The translations under genes and the position numbers were made by a program. Shown piece after piece: positions 23,817 to 31,802 of a DNA stretch of 48,565 nucleotides; positions within the stretch are counted from its first letter, which is position 1; each line of letters begins with the position of its first letter. The DNA is from Oscillospiraceae bacterium. GTDB lineage: Bacteria; Bacillota; Clostridia; Oscillospirales; Ruminococcaceae. The stretch is taken from positions 66,011 to 114,575 of the forward strand of contig JAGOPP010000004.1 in the NCBI GenBank assembly GCA_017991935.1. Direction: 5' to 3'. Under the pieces are notes generated by a model. The model was not told the origin of the DNA. It did no database searches and saw nothing but the letters and a program-made list of their open reading frames with translations.

Positions 23817-25289
23817 TCAGGTTCGGCCGTAGAGCTTCGCCATACGCGCCATCCGCGCAAAGAGCTTTGGCGTCAGCATATCGGGCAGGAGCCGCCAGCG
23901 CCAGTTTCCGCCGAGGGCGGAGGGCGTGTTGACGCGGGCTTCGCCGCCGAGGGCAAGCCAGTCCTGCATCGGAATCACCGCCGTGTCGCCGACCGAACCG
24001 AGGCAGGCCCGGATGACCGCCTCGCGCAGCGGCTCCCCGCGCGGCACGCCGAGGTATTCCCGCGCGTAGGCGAGATCCTCCGGCGAGAGGGAGGCCTCCC
24101 AGCCCAGCAGCGTGTCGTTGTCGTGCGTGCCGGGGTAGACGGCGCAGTTTCGCGGAAAGTTATGCGGCAGGTAGTCGCTCGGCTCCCGGGAATCGAAGGC
24201 GAACTGTAAAACCTTCATGCCCGGAAAGCCACTCTCTTGGAGCAATTCCCGGACGTCCTCCGTCAGGAACCCGAGGTCCTCGGCGATGACGCCGAAATCC
24301 GGCAGCGTCTCCCGCAGCGCCCGGATAAACTCCATGCCGGGGCCTTTTTCCCAGACCCCGCGCTCCGCGGTGCGGTCCCCCGCCGGAACCGAATAGTAGC
24401 CGGCGAGCCCGCGGAAATGATCGATGCGGACGGCGTCGCAGAGCTCCGCTATGTGCCGCAGCCGGCGCTTCCACCAGTCAAATCCGGTTTGTTTATGATA
24501 GTCCCAGTCGTAGAGCGGGTTGCCCCAGAGCTGCCCGGTCGGGGAAAACGCGTCCGGCGGCACGCCCGCGACCCGCGCCATGCGCCCCTCCGCGTCGGTC
24601 TGAAACAGCTCCCGGTGCGCCCAGAGCTCGGCGGAATCCGGCGCGACATAGATCGGCAGGTCGCCGACGATCCGGACGCCGTTTTCTTTCGCGAAGGCGT
24701 GCAGATCGTCCCACTGCGCGTAGAAAAAGTACTGGATCTTCTCCCAGAAGCGAATCTCCGCGGCGAGGCGCTCCTTCGCGGCGGCGAGGGCCTCCGGCTC
24801 CCGCTCCCGCAGCGGCTCCGGCCACTCCGAGAAGGCGCGCATGCCGTTCTCCTCTTTGAGCGCCATAAAAAGGGCGTACTCCGGGAGCCAGTCGGCGTGT
24901 TTTTCCGCGAACGCGCAGAATTCCGGTTCCCCGTCCGGGAGGCGGTCCGCCGCCTGTTTGAGCACGGCGAAGCGGCGCTCAAACAGGGCAAGGTAATCCA
25001 CGTCGCCCGGCGACCGGCCAAAATCCTCATGCTCAAGCTCTTCCCGCCGCAACAGGCCCCGCTCGCACAGGAGGTCGAGGTCGATCAGGTACGGGTTCCC
25101 GGCGAAGGCGGAGACGCTCTGATAGGGGCTGTCGCCGAAACCGGTGGGGCCGAGCGGCAGGATCTGCCAGATCCGCTGGCCGCCCTCCGCCAAAAACCGG
25201 ATGAATTCCTTCGCCGCGGCGCCCGCCGTCCCGATCCCGTAGGGGGAGGGCAGGCTCGACACCGGCAAAAGCACGCCGCACGCCCGCAT
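23817..25289 (-). CDS. malQ: 4-alpha-glucanotransferase (GH77)
   Basis: A 490-residue amylomaltase, typical length. It transfers alpha-1,4-glucan chains between maltodextrins in the cytosol. The GH77 features are GVLLPVSSLPSPYGIGT at the N-terminus, the nucleophile Asp in AVRIDHFRG (about residue 290), the acid Glu in GVIAEDLGFL (about 340) and the third Asp in PGTHDNDT (about 390). The C-terminal CLGSVGDTAVIPMQDWLALG is intact. ATG at 25289 follows AAAGGCGGGG. No other maltodextrin genes are near. The leader lies in a 420-nt GC-rich gap with an AT-rich patch (TATATAACATATAAC on minus) that may hold the promoter. Confidence 0.95.
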   Translation of the reverse strand: MRACGVLLPVSSLPSPYGIGTAGAAAKEFIRFLAEGGQRIWQILPLGPTGFGDSPYQSVSAFAGNPYLIDLDLLCERGLLRREELEHEDFGRSPGDVDYLALFERRFAVLKQAADRLPDGEPEFCAFAEKHADWLPEYALFMALKEENGMRAFSEWPEPLREREPEALAAAKERLAAEIRFWEKIQYFFYAQWDDLHAFAKENGVRIVGDLPIYVAPDSAELWAHRELFQTDAEGRMARVAGVPPDAFSPTGQLWGNPLYDWDYHKQTGFDWWKRRLRHIAELCDAVRIDHFRGLAGYYSVPAGDRTAERGVWEKGPGMEFIRALRETLPDFGVIAEDLGFLTEDVRELLQESGFPGMKVLQFAFDSREPSDYLPHNFPRNCAVYPGTHDNDTLLGWEASLSPEDLAYAREYLGVPRGEPLREAVIRACLGSVGDTAVIPMQDWLALGGEARVNTPSALGGNWRWRLLPDMLTPKLFARMARMAKLYGRT

Positions 25290-25670
25290 GAAACCCCGCC
25301 TTTCTTTTTTCCGAGGGCCCCCGCGCAGGACGCGGAAACGGGGCTCTCTTTTTTGTTATATGTTATATATACTACGCGGCCGTGGAAATTTCAAGGAAAG
25401 CTTGCCCCTCCCGCGCGAATCGGCGGGAAAAACGCCGGAAACAGGCCCCGGCAGCGGCGTTTCGCTCCAGAAAGGCCGCCCTGAAAGGCGCGCCGCCGAT
25501 TTTTCCGATCCGCGGGCCGCCTTTGGCGAGGGGTTTTTTCTCCGGCTTTTCGCCCGGGAAGGGCCGTTTTTGAAGATCGCGCACCCGCTTCTTTTAATTT
25601 GCGGGCCGCCGCGGGAAAAACTTTTCGCGCCCGGATTTTCGCGGGCCGCGCCCGTCCCCCAACTTTCTTC

Positions 25671-25698
25671 TTGAATTTTCGGCCCGGCTATGTATAAT
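25671..25698 (+). promoter_or_regulatory. Promoter of tRNA-Leu
   Basis: TTGAAT (25671-25676), 16 nt, TATAAT (25693-25698), ten bases before the tRNA. The 380 nt upstream, back to malQ, are GC-rich with repeated GCGGGCCGC and show no gene. Confidence 0.75.
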
Positions 25699-25708
25699 AA
25701 AACTATGC

Positions 25709-25795
25709 GCCGGTATGATGGAATTGGCAGACGTGACGGACTCAAAATCCGTTGGCTTTAAAACCGTGTGGGTTCGAGTCCCACTACCGGTACCA
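25709..25795 (+). tRNA. tRNA-Leu (CAA anticodon)
   Basis: A class II tRNA with the long variable arm (TTGGCTTTAAAACC region). Acceptor GCCGGTA/TACCGGT, anticodon stem ACGGA/TCCGT, loop CTCAAAA giving CAA (reads TTG), T-loop TTCGAGT, discriminator A, encoded CCA. The first pair is G1-U72, a wobble instead of the usual G-C. Confidence 0.95.
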
Positions 25796-25836
25796 ATCAA
25801 AAAGCCCCAAAGGGAAACCTTTGGGGCTTTTTGATT
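25795..25836 (+). terminator. Terminator of tRNA-Leu, starting on its last base
   Basis: A perfect 19-bp stem (25795-25813 with 25818-25836) capped by GAAA. The T-rich right arm (CTTTTTGATT) gives the T-tract. The first stem base is the final A of the encoded CCA. Confidence 0.92.
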
Positions 25837-26042
25837 GCCGGAATCCCGCGTCCCCGGGTTTTTCCGTTACGCCGGATACGCTTCTAACACAGCGTTTGCC
25901 GATGATGCCTTTGAGCGGTCATCCGGGCGCATGTAACATGCGCGCCGGAGGGTGGCGCCTTTTGCGTGGAGGAAAAGCGGGGCCGCGCCGAAGTTCCACG
26001 GTCTATGACGCCCGCGCGGGGCCTGTTTCCGGCGGGGCGAGC

Positions 26043-26459
26043 CTATGACCGCCCCGCCCTGTTGATCAAAAAAATCAGGGCACACCCGGCAAAAACCAAA
26101 ACTACCTGCCCGGCTCCCAGCCCCGCGTCCCGCTCCATCGCGTTGATGTAGGGCAAAAAGGGGAAATACCGAACCCGCACCGCGGAGACGCCGTCGGCTT
26201 TTAGATAGACCGAATCTCCGACCTTCTTGGTAAATCCGTCAATCTCTTTCCCGTCGGGAAGGGTAAAGGCGTAGCTGATGTGGTAGGTATACCGCCCCGG
26301 CTTGCCGTCGGTGCGCTCGCCGCCCTCGCGCCGGATGCCGGTGATCACGCCGGGGGCGCTCTCCCCGAAGAAGCCGAGCGCGATTTCGGACGCTCCCATG
26401 AAAATAAGACCGACGCCCAGCAGCGTAATCCATATCCGGGGAATGCGTTTTTTCTTCAT
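26043..26459 (-). CDS. DUF3592-like two-TM protein
   Basis: A 138-residue membrane protein: helix at about 10-30, an extracytoplasmic or cytosolic beta-rich middle (GVITGIRREGG, YTYHISYAFTLPDGKEIDGF, VRVRYFPFLPYINAM) and a second helix at 115-132. The middle is the DUF3592 type, where the LPVRYLPFxP phrase is characteristic. It has no zinc ribbon but is clearly related to the 27502-28071 protein, which has. ATG at 26459 follows AAGGGAACCGGAT. It is the last member of the zinc-ribbon gene run, separated from it by the 98-nt repeats. Confidence 0.75.
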   Translation of the reverse strand: MKKKRIPRIWITLLGVGLIFMGASEIALGFFGESAPGVITGIRREGGERTDGKPGRYTYHISYAFTLPDGKEIDGFTKKVGDSVYLKADGVSAVRVRYFPFLPYINAMERDAGLGAGQVVLVFAGCALIFLINRAGRS

Positions 26460-26550
26460 ATCCGGTTCCCTTCATGGCCGTTCCTTGCGGCAACCGCCGT
26501 CCTCTCCCAGCCGCGGAGCGGCAAAACTCCCGGCATAAAATATTTTTGTT

Positions 26551-26823
26551 ATAGATAACGGCGAAGTTTCTCCGGATGCTTTTATCTTCCGCCCATATCA
26601 CCGCAAAAGCCCGTCCGGGAGAGCGGCGGGCGCTCCCGGCCCCGTCTCATAGAAAACGGTGAAATTTTTCTCCGGATGCTTTTATCTTCCGCCCATATCA
26701 CCGCAAAAGCCCGTCCGGGAGAGCGGCGGGCGCTCCCGGCCCCGTCTCATAGACAACGGTGAAGTTTCTCCGGATGCTTTTATCTTCCGCCCATATCACC
26801 GCAAAAGCCCGTCCGGGAGAGCG
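26551..26823. repeat. Tandem repeat, 98-nt unit, 2.8 copies
   Basis: Copies begin at 26551, 26649 and 26749 with ATAGA-AACGG-GAA-TTTCTCCGG, and contain GCCCATATCACCGCAAAAGC and an inverted GGGAG/CTCCC pair. Copy 2 has two extra T. Copy 3 ends at 26823 and then diverges. The frames running through are period effects and not genes. It fills the gap 26460-26987, whose other part shows nothing. Confidence 0.9.
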
Positions 26824-26987
26824 CATAGACGCTTTTGCCCGACGCGAATCCGGCGACCGGCGCGACAAAGCCGAAAGGGATGCCGGCGGCGAGACCCGGC
26901 CGCTTCAAAATCACCGTGTTTTTAAAAATTGGCATGCTCGTCCGCCGTTCTGTTCTCCCCACCGCCATTCCTCTTTCCATGACCGGC

Positions 26988-27443
26988 TTAATAATACCCG
27001 CCCATGCCTTCGATCAGTTCCCCGATGGTGCTGGTGAGGGCGGCTCCAAATATGACGGACAGGATCACCCCTACCGCGCTGAAAATGAGCATCGCCCGCG
27101 CGAAGTTTTTCTTATTGAGATTGACCGAGCCGCCGAAGCTCCACATAAACAGCAGGATTACGCTCAGGATGGGCACGCACATCAGCAGGAGCATCCCTAT
27201 GTATTGCCCGACGCGCAGCGGCTCGCCGCCCGGCGAAACCTGCGCCCCGTATGGCGGCTGCGGCGCGTAGGACTGCCGGGGCGGGGGCGGCGTCTGGACG
27301 GGCGGCGCATAGGCCGGAGACGGGACGGGGACGGGCTGCCGCTCCTCCGCGTAGGCTGGCGGCGCCTCGGTTTTCGCGCCGCAGGCGGCGCAGAATTTGG
27401 CCCCTTCGGGAAGTATGGTTCCACAGTTTTCACAAAACATCAT
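26988..27443 (-). CDS. Zinc-ribbon membrane protein
   Basis: A 151-residue protein. The first 24 residues form a zinc ribbon (FCENCGTILPEGAKFCAACG, two CxxCG knuckles). A Pro/Tyr-rich linker (PVPVPSPAYAPPVQTPPPP) follows to residue 70, then two membrane helices (about 82-103 and 118-140). N-terminal ribbon on the cytosolic side is likely since there is no signal peptide. ATG at 27443 follows GGGAGAGAAA. Function unknown. Confidence 0.8.
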   Translation of the reverse strand: MMFCENCGTILPEGAKFCAACGAKTEAPPAYAEERQPVPVPSPAYAPPVQTPPPPRQSYAPQPPYGAQVSPGGEPLRVGQYIGMLLLMCVPILSVILLFMWSFGGSVNLNKKNFARAMLIFSAVGVILSVIFGAALTSTIGELIEGMGGYY

Positions 27444-27501
27444 TTTCTCTCCCATCATAAATCGTTCGGCGCCCTTGGCCGGGCGCCCGGCGGGCTGTCT
27501 G

Positions 27502-28071
27502 TCAGGCGGCGTTTCGCCGCGGGGACTTTTTTCTAACCGCGAGCGCGAGCACCAGAACGCCCAAGCCCGCCGCGGCGGGCCCGACGAGGCCCATCCCCGC
27601 GCCGTCCTCCGCGTTCACATGCGGCCAGAAGGGCAGGTAGCGCACCGGCAGGGTCTTTCTCATCTGGCTGCCGCCCTCGAATACCCGTGTCACCGAGCCG
27701 GTATACTGCTCGCCGTTTGCGGAAAACCGGTATTCGAGCTTGTATCGGTTTGGGTTTCTTGTGGAATCGTCGTTGTTCAGGATGAGCGCCCGCTCACAAC
27801 CGGTCACCTGCGCGGTGACCGGCCTGCCCGCCACAGCAAGGGCCATATGGCCGATTCCAATCAAAATGAGGATGACCGCCGCGGGGAGCATCAGATACTC
27901 CATGATCCCTTTTTTGAGCGGCGCGTTTGCGGCGGTATCCGGGCTCGCCGCCCGCGCCGGAGCCGGTTTCGACGCGGGCGCGGCGGGGACAGCCGCATGG
28001 ACGGCGGCCCCGCAGGCGGCGCAGAATTTGGCCCCGTCCGAGAGCCCGGTTCCGCAATTTTTGCAAAACAT
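27502..28071 (-). CDS. Zinc-ribbon DUF3592-like membrane protein
   Basis: A 189-residue protein: N-terminal zinc ribbon (FCKNCGTGLSDGAKFCAACG), Ala/Pro-rich linker, membrane helix (about 62-82), a beta-rich domain (AQVTGCERALILNNDD, YKLEYRFSANGEQYTG, KTLPVRYLPFWPHVNAED) and a second helix near the C-terminus. The middle resembles DUF3592 and the ribbon-less neighbour at 26043-26459. ATG at 28071 follows GGTAGGCGAT, and the gene starts 5 nt after the preceding one ends. Function unknown. Confidence 0.78.
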   Translation of the reverse strand: MFCKNCGTGLSDGAKFCAACGAAVHAAVPAAPASKPAPARAASPDTAANAPLKKGIMEYLMLPAAVILILIGIGHMALAVAGRPVTAQVTGCERALILNNDDSTRNPNRYKLEYRFSANGEQYTGSVTRVFEGGSQMRKTLPVRYLPFWPHVNAEDGAGMGLVGPAAAGLGVLVLALAVRKKSPRRNAA

Positions 28072-28076
28072 ATCGC

Positions 28077-28439
28077 CTACCTGAGTTTCGCGCCGCAGTT
28101 TGTGCAAAACGCGGCGGTGGAGAGTTTGGAGCCGCAGTTGCGGCAGAAACCCCCCGCTCTGCGGGTAAAGGCGGCGGGCGGCCGCTTCAGGGCCCGCCGC
28201 GCGGCGCCGGGCTCCTTTGCAAACGGCTCCCTAAGCGAGCCGAGCAGCGATTCCATTTCTTTTTCCGCGGCCCCCGCTTCGGCAACGGCATTATCCTTGG
28301 CCGCCGTGGCCAAGGATAATGCCATGCCCCATCCGGCTTCGCGCCACCCCGCTTCAAATTCCTGCCGGAAATCGGTTTTTCGGGGCATTTTTTCATACGC
28401 TTCCATCAGATCGGGGTATTTTTCCCAGAGATCGGACAT
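28077..28439 (-). CDS. Soluble protein with a C-terminal zinc ribbon
   Basis: A 120-residue protein with an N-terminal helical part (SDLWEKYPDLMEAYEKMPRK) and a C-terminal ribbon FCRNCGSKLSTAAFCTNCGAKL, so the ribbon is at the opposite end from its neighbours. No membrane helix or signal peptide. ATG at 28439 follows AAAGGAGGAGAGGAC. A perfect 16-bp inverted repeat lies inside the gene (28287-28323) and encodes MALSLATAAKDNAVAE. I do not recognise the N-terminal part. It probably works with the membrane-bound ribbon proteins around it. Confidence 0.7.
   Translation of the reverse strand: MSDLWEKYPDLMEAYEKMPRKTDFRQEFEAGWREAGWGMALSLATAAKDNAVAEAGAAEKEMESLLGSLREPFAKEPGAARRALKRPPAAFTRRAGGFCRNCGSKLSTAAFCTNCGAKLR
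28287..28323. repeat. Perfect 16-bp hairpin inside a coding sequence
   Basis: GGCATTATCCTTGGCC, loop GCCGT, then the exact complement. Both arms are translated within the zinc-ribbon gene 28077-28439. The arms are more AT-rich than the gene around them. Confidence 0.85.
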
Positions 28440-28485
28440 GTCCTCTCCTCCTTTTCCATGCTTACCGGCGGCGGGATTCGCCTGT

Positions 28486-30606
28486 TCATCGGGGCAGCGA
28501 AACGACCGTTCCGTCGGGCTTTTGCAGAAAACTTGTTCCATCCGGGTTCCCCACCAGAACCGTTCCTTCTTTATTCTCCATCTTGAGAGAGCCGTCCTCG
28601 CGGCAGACGCCCCGAACCCCGTTTTCTTTATTCTCAAAGCTGCCGTTGCCTTTGGCGTCTATCTTCCAATAGGAGCCGTCGTCGGCCTCCACTTCGCAGG
28701 AGCCGTCCTCGCGGCAGGCGCCCCGGGTCCCGTTTTCTTTATCCTCAAAGGTGCCGTTGCCTTTGGCGTCCATCTTCCAATGGGAGCCGTCGTCGCCCGC
28801 CACTTCGCAGGAGCCGTCCTCGCGGCAGGCGCCTCGGACCCCTTTTTCTTTGTTCTCAAAGCTGCCGTTGCCCTTGTCGTCCATCTTCCAATAAGAGCCG
28901 TCCTTCAGTTTGGCGTCTACCTCTCCTGTTTTTGAGTTGCCCTTGATATAAGAGCCGTCCTTCCATCTGGCGTCTGTTTTTCCTGTTTCCGTGTTGAAAT
29001 CCACGGAGTCGCCGTCGGAGGACTGAAAGCGTCCCTCTCCCGTCTGGGCGTTGTATTTCAGGCCGGTTCCGTCGGCCCGGGCGGCGTCTATGCTGCCGTC
29101 GGCGTCCTTCACATAGTGGGAGCCGTCGTCGCCGCGGATATCGCAGGAGCCGTCCCGCCGGTAAACATGCGTTGCGTCTTCGGAGCGGATTTCACCCTCA
29201 AAGGTCATTTTCTCCGCGGTTCCGAGATCCTGCCGCCCCTCCTCGTTCCTGAAGCGCTCATATTCCGTCTCGGTGCGCACGATCAAGCTGCCGCCATGGG
29301 GGGAGGTTATAAGGAAGGAGTCGGCTTCTGTGGGATGCCTTTGGACGACGTTTCCGTTCCGTTCGGCGGTGACCGTTTCCCCCTCGGCGTTTCTGGAGAT
29401 TTTGAGGCCGTCGCTCTTTGTCTCAACTTGCGTGCCGTCCGGGTTATAGACGATCTCCTCCCCGTTGGCTTCCCGGTTGACAAGGGTGCCGTCCGGCGTC
29501 TGCGCAATAAAAGTGCCGTCCTCATCGGTGGTGCTCACCGTGCCGTCCGGCCATTCCTCCCAAGTGGTGCCATCGGGGCTTTTCACCTGCACCGTCCCGT
29601 TGGGAAAATGGGTGGCCACATCGCCGTTGGGATAGGAGACCTGAATGTTGCCGTCGGGCTTTTTCGTGAGCTGCTCGCCATCCTGACCGACAAGGAACTG
29701 GGGATAATCCGGCACCTTGGCCGCCTCGTAAGCGGGGTCCCGGTCGCCCGCCGCCGCGTCTCCCGCGTCTCCCGCGTCTCCCGCCGCGCCCGCCGCACCG
29801 GCCGCGGAGCCAAACGCCGCGCCTAAAACGGCGGCGAGGGTCGAGACGGCCGCGATCAACGCGGTGGCCAGCGGATCGGCGTGTTCGTTTTCCGCGTCAT
29901 GGTGGGATTCATCCCAATCCACCGACTCAAAGTCCCAAGTTTTTTCCGGCTCGGGTTCCGTCACGCTTGGGAATGCGCCGCCCTCCAATTTCACCCGTTC
30001 GATCTCATAGCGGATCTCGCCCAGATTGAGGGGGAGGTTCTTGAGACTTTCCTCATCCCGATCGTGGGGGGTCAGTCCTATGTAAGAGCCGTCCCATGCC
30101 ACATATCCCGCGATGTCGCTTTTTTTGAGATAGGCATCCCCCTTGACCTCCAGCCACTGACTTTTATGCTCATCGGGAACGTATTCCCATTTGCTGCCTT
30201 CAATATAGGTTTGCGTGTCCCAAAGCAGCATCGCCGCTGTTTCATGACTCTCGTCGCGCTCGTATCGGACGGTGAAACTGACTTCGTAGGCAAGCCTGAA
30301 ATATTCGTTTCCCCATTCAAAGTCGGTGGAAGCGCTCGCGTTTTTTCCCAATTCCACAATCATTTCCACATCCAGCGGCACGGTCTCGCCTTGCGCCGAT
30401 GTGAAGCGGACAATCCGTAAAGCAATCGCCTGAGGGGGCCTCTCAATCATGTTGCTGCCGAGCAGGTTTCCAGCCTGCGGATCCGAAGGATCAATCCCGT
30501 AAGCTTCGTATAAACCCTGCCAGCCATCCGCCGCCAGCGCGGTAAGCCCCATATGGGGCACTAAGAGAAGCAACGCCAATAGAATCAGCCACGCGCGTTT
30601 TTTCAT
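28486..30606 (-). CDS. Large DG/PDG-repeat membrane protein
   Basis: A 706-residue protein. Signal peptide (about 1-26, ending ALAA), then an N-terminal beta-rich domain to about 235, an Ala/Gly-rich hydrophobic stretch (about 243-270, ALIAAVSTLAAVLGAAFGSA) likely crossing the membrane, and a GDAGDAGDA linker. From about 295 come repeats every 9-12 residues: YPNGDVATHFPNGTVQV, SPDGTTWEEWPDGTVS, similar to the G-box/Tcp10_C beta-sheet repeat of centriolar CENPJ. From about 560 there are three near-identical 37-residue repeats (GACREDGSCEV, DDGS-WKMD-KGNG). ATG at 30606 overlaps the preceding stop (TGATG). Function unknown. Confidence 0.75.
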   Translation of the reverse strand: MKKRAWLILLALLLLVPHMGLTALAADGWQGLYEAYGIDPSDPQAGNLLGSNMIERPPQAIALRIVRFTSAQGETVPLDVEMIVELGKNASASTDFEWGNEYFRLAYEVSFTVRYERDESHETAAMLLWDTQTYIEGSKWEYVPDEHKSQWLEVKGDAYLKKSDIAGYVAWDGSYIGLTPHDRDEESLKNLPLNLGEIRYEIERVKLEGGAFPSVTEPEPEKTWDFESVDWDESHHDAENEHADPLATALIAAVSTLAAVLGAAFGSAAGAAGAAGDAGDAGDAAAGDRDPAYEAAKVPDYPQFLVGQDGEQLTKKPDGNIQVSYPNGDVATHFPNGTVQVKSPDGTTWEEWPDGTVSTTDEDGTFIAQTPDGTLVNREANGEEIVYNPDGTQVETKSDGLKISRNAEGETVTAERNGNVVQRHPTEADSFLITSPHGGSLIVRTETEYERFRNEEGRQDLGTAEKMTFEGEIRSEDATHVYRRDGSCDIRGDDGSHYVKDADGSIDAARADGTGLKYNAQTGEGRFQSSDGDSVDFNTETGKTDARWKDGSYIKGNSKTGEVDAKLKDGSYWKMDDKGNGSFENKEKGVRGACREDGSCEVAGDDGSHWKMDAKGNGTFEDKENGTRGACREDGSCEVEADDGSYWKIDAKGNGSFENKENGVRGVCREDGSLKMENKEGTVLVGNPDGTSFLQKPDGTVVSLPR

Positions 30607-31493
30607 CACGATCTCGCCTCCTTTGCCCCGCCGCCCGCAATCTTCAAAATAACGCCCGTAATTATCAGCAGCGCGCCCAGCGCATAAGGCAGATAGGGCA
30701 GCCTCAGCGCGGAGAGCGCGACGCCCGCGGCGCTTCCCGCGGCGTAGCCGGACATGACGCGGCCAAGGGTCATCTGCGGCGGAATTTTACCCCGGGACAG
30801 CGCGTGCGCCGCCGACAGAAGCAGGCTCCAGAAGAATCCGCCCCCGGCCCAAAGCGCCCTAAGGGCAAGGACAAACCCGACGACCCCCGCCATGCCGTTG
30901 ACCGCGCTTGCGTTGCCGGTCAGAAAATTGAATACGACGAGCGCCAGCCCGACGCCGAACATCAGCTGCGACGCCGCGGCGACGCTTCGCACGGCAAGCC
31001 CCGAGGCAAAGCCCTTGAGCCCTTTCCCCATGCCCTCAAACGGGTTTTTGCCCGAAAAGAGCGGAAGGATCAGCGCGCTTACAAAATAGGCGAAAACGGC
31101 CTTGCCGAGAATACCGCCCGCCGCGCCCCACACGCCGCCGTACATGCCCCCCTGCGCGAAGGTCAAAAAGGAGAGCAGACGCACCGGGAGGGGGTTTATG
31201 CCCAGCGCGGGCAGGATGGAGAGTATGAGCCAGAGCACGCCGAGCACGAGCATGGGGATCAGCCGCTTTGGAGTTTTTAGCAGTTGTCTCAAAGAATCCA
31301 GCCCCGCGCGCACGCTCTCCTCGATGAGTACAAGCGGCCCGGGGAGCTTTCCGGGCTCCGCGCGTTGCTCCGGGGCCCGGGCGCGGCCCCCCGCATCCCG
31401 CGGCGCCTCCGTTTGAGGTTTGGCGCCGCAGGATGGGCAGAACTTCGAGCCCGGGCGAAGCTCTGCCCCGCAGCTTTTACAGAATTTGCTCAT
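30606..31493 (-). CDS. Zinc-ribbon polytopic membrane protein
   Basis: A 295-residue protein with an N-terminal zinc ribbon (FCKSCGAELRPGSKFCPSCG, residues 4-23), a charged linker (EAPRDAGGRARAPEQRAEPG) and about six membrane helices from residue 75 to the end. An amphipathic segment (VLIEESVRAGLDSLRQLLK) precedes the first helix. It has a loosely Yip1-like layout but I do not claim the family. ATG at 31493 follows CGGAGGGTTATAT, and the stop overlaps the start of the DG-repeat gene by 1 nt, so they are coupled. Confidence 0.75.
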   Translation of the reverse strand: MSKFCKSCGAELRPGSKFCPSCGAKPQTEAPRDAGGRARAPEQRAEPGKLPGPLVLIEESVRAGLDSLRQLLKTPKRLIPMLVLGVLWLILSILPALGINPLPVRLLSFLTFAQGGMYGGVWGAAGGILGKAVFAYFVSALILPLFSGKNPFEGMGKGLKGFASGLAVRSVAAASQLMFGVGLALVVFNFLTGNASAVNGMAGVVGFVLALRALWAGGGFFWSLLLSAAHALSRGKIPPQMTLGRVMSGYAAGSAAGVALSALRLPYLPYALGALLIITGVILKIAGGGAKEARS

Positions 31494-31537
31494 ATATAAC
31501 CCTCCGTTTCAGAAATATGGAATCCTCGCTTTACCGG

Positions 31538-31802
31538 CTATTTGAGCAGCGGGCATTTGCAGCGGAAACAATAATCCTCTTGGATGTCGCACAACGTCCC
31601 GCAGGCGTTGCAGGGGATAAACCGATCGCCGGTCTTATCGTATTTTTCAAGGGTGCTCAGCCCCGCGTGGTGCCGCACCCGGTCGCCGATGTGGGAATCG
31701 CGGGATCGCGCGGCGTTGTCATGGCTGGCAGTCCGGCGCGTTTCGCCGCCCGCCCGGATATAGACCGTATGCTCAAGTGAATTCTCATCGCCCGCATCGT
31801 CC
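31538..31802 (-). pseudogene. Truncated 3' copy of the zinc-ribbon gene at 33523-34191
   Basis: An open frame without a start codon, directly after the FecR gene stop. It translates to the C-terminal part of the 33523-34191 protein: IGDRVRHHAGLSTLEKYDKT then GDRFIPCNACGTLCDIQEDY and CFRCKCPLLK. The last 150 nt are nearly identical to the source, whereas the 90 nt before (SLEHTVYIRAGGE versus YLEYSVIIRSDQG) have diverged. The N-terminal ribbon and the helices are missing. It looks like a gene remnant with a recently copied or converted 3' end. A +1 slip at CCG TGA of the FecR gene would read into this frame. Confidence 0.75.

Noticed and set aside
26659..27037. Plus-strand frames through the 98-nt repeats
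   Set aside because: Frames repeat because the DNA repeats. No RBS or domain, and the unit length changes frame between copies.
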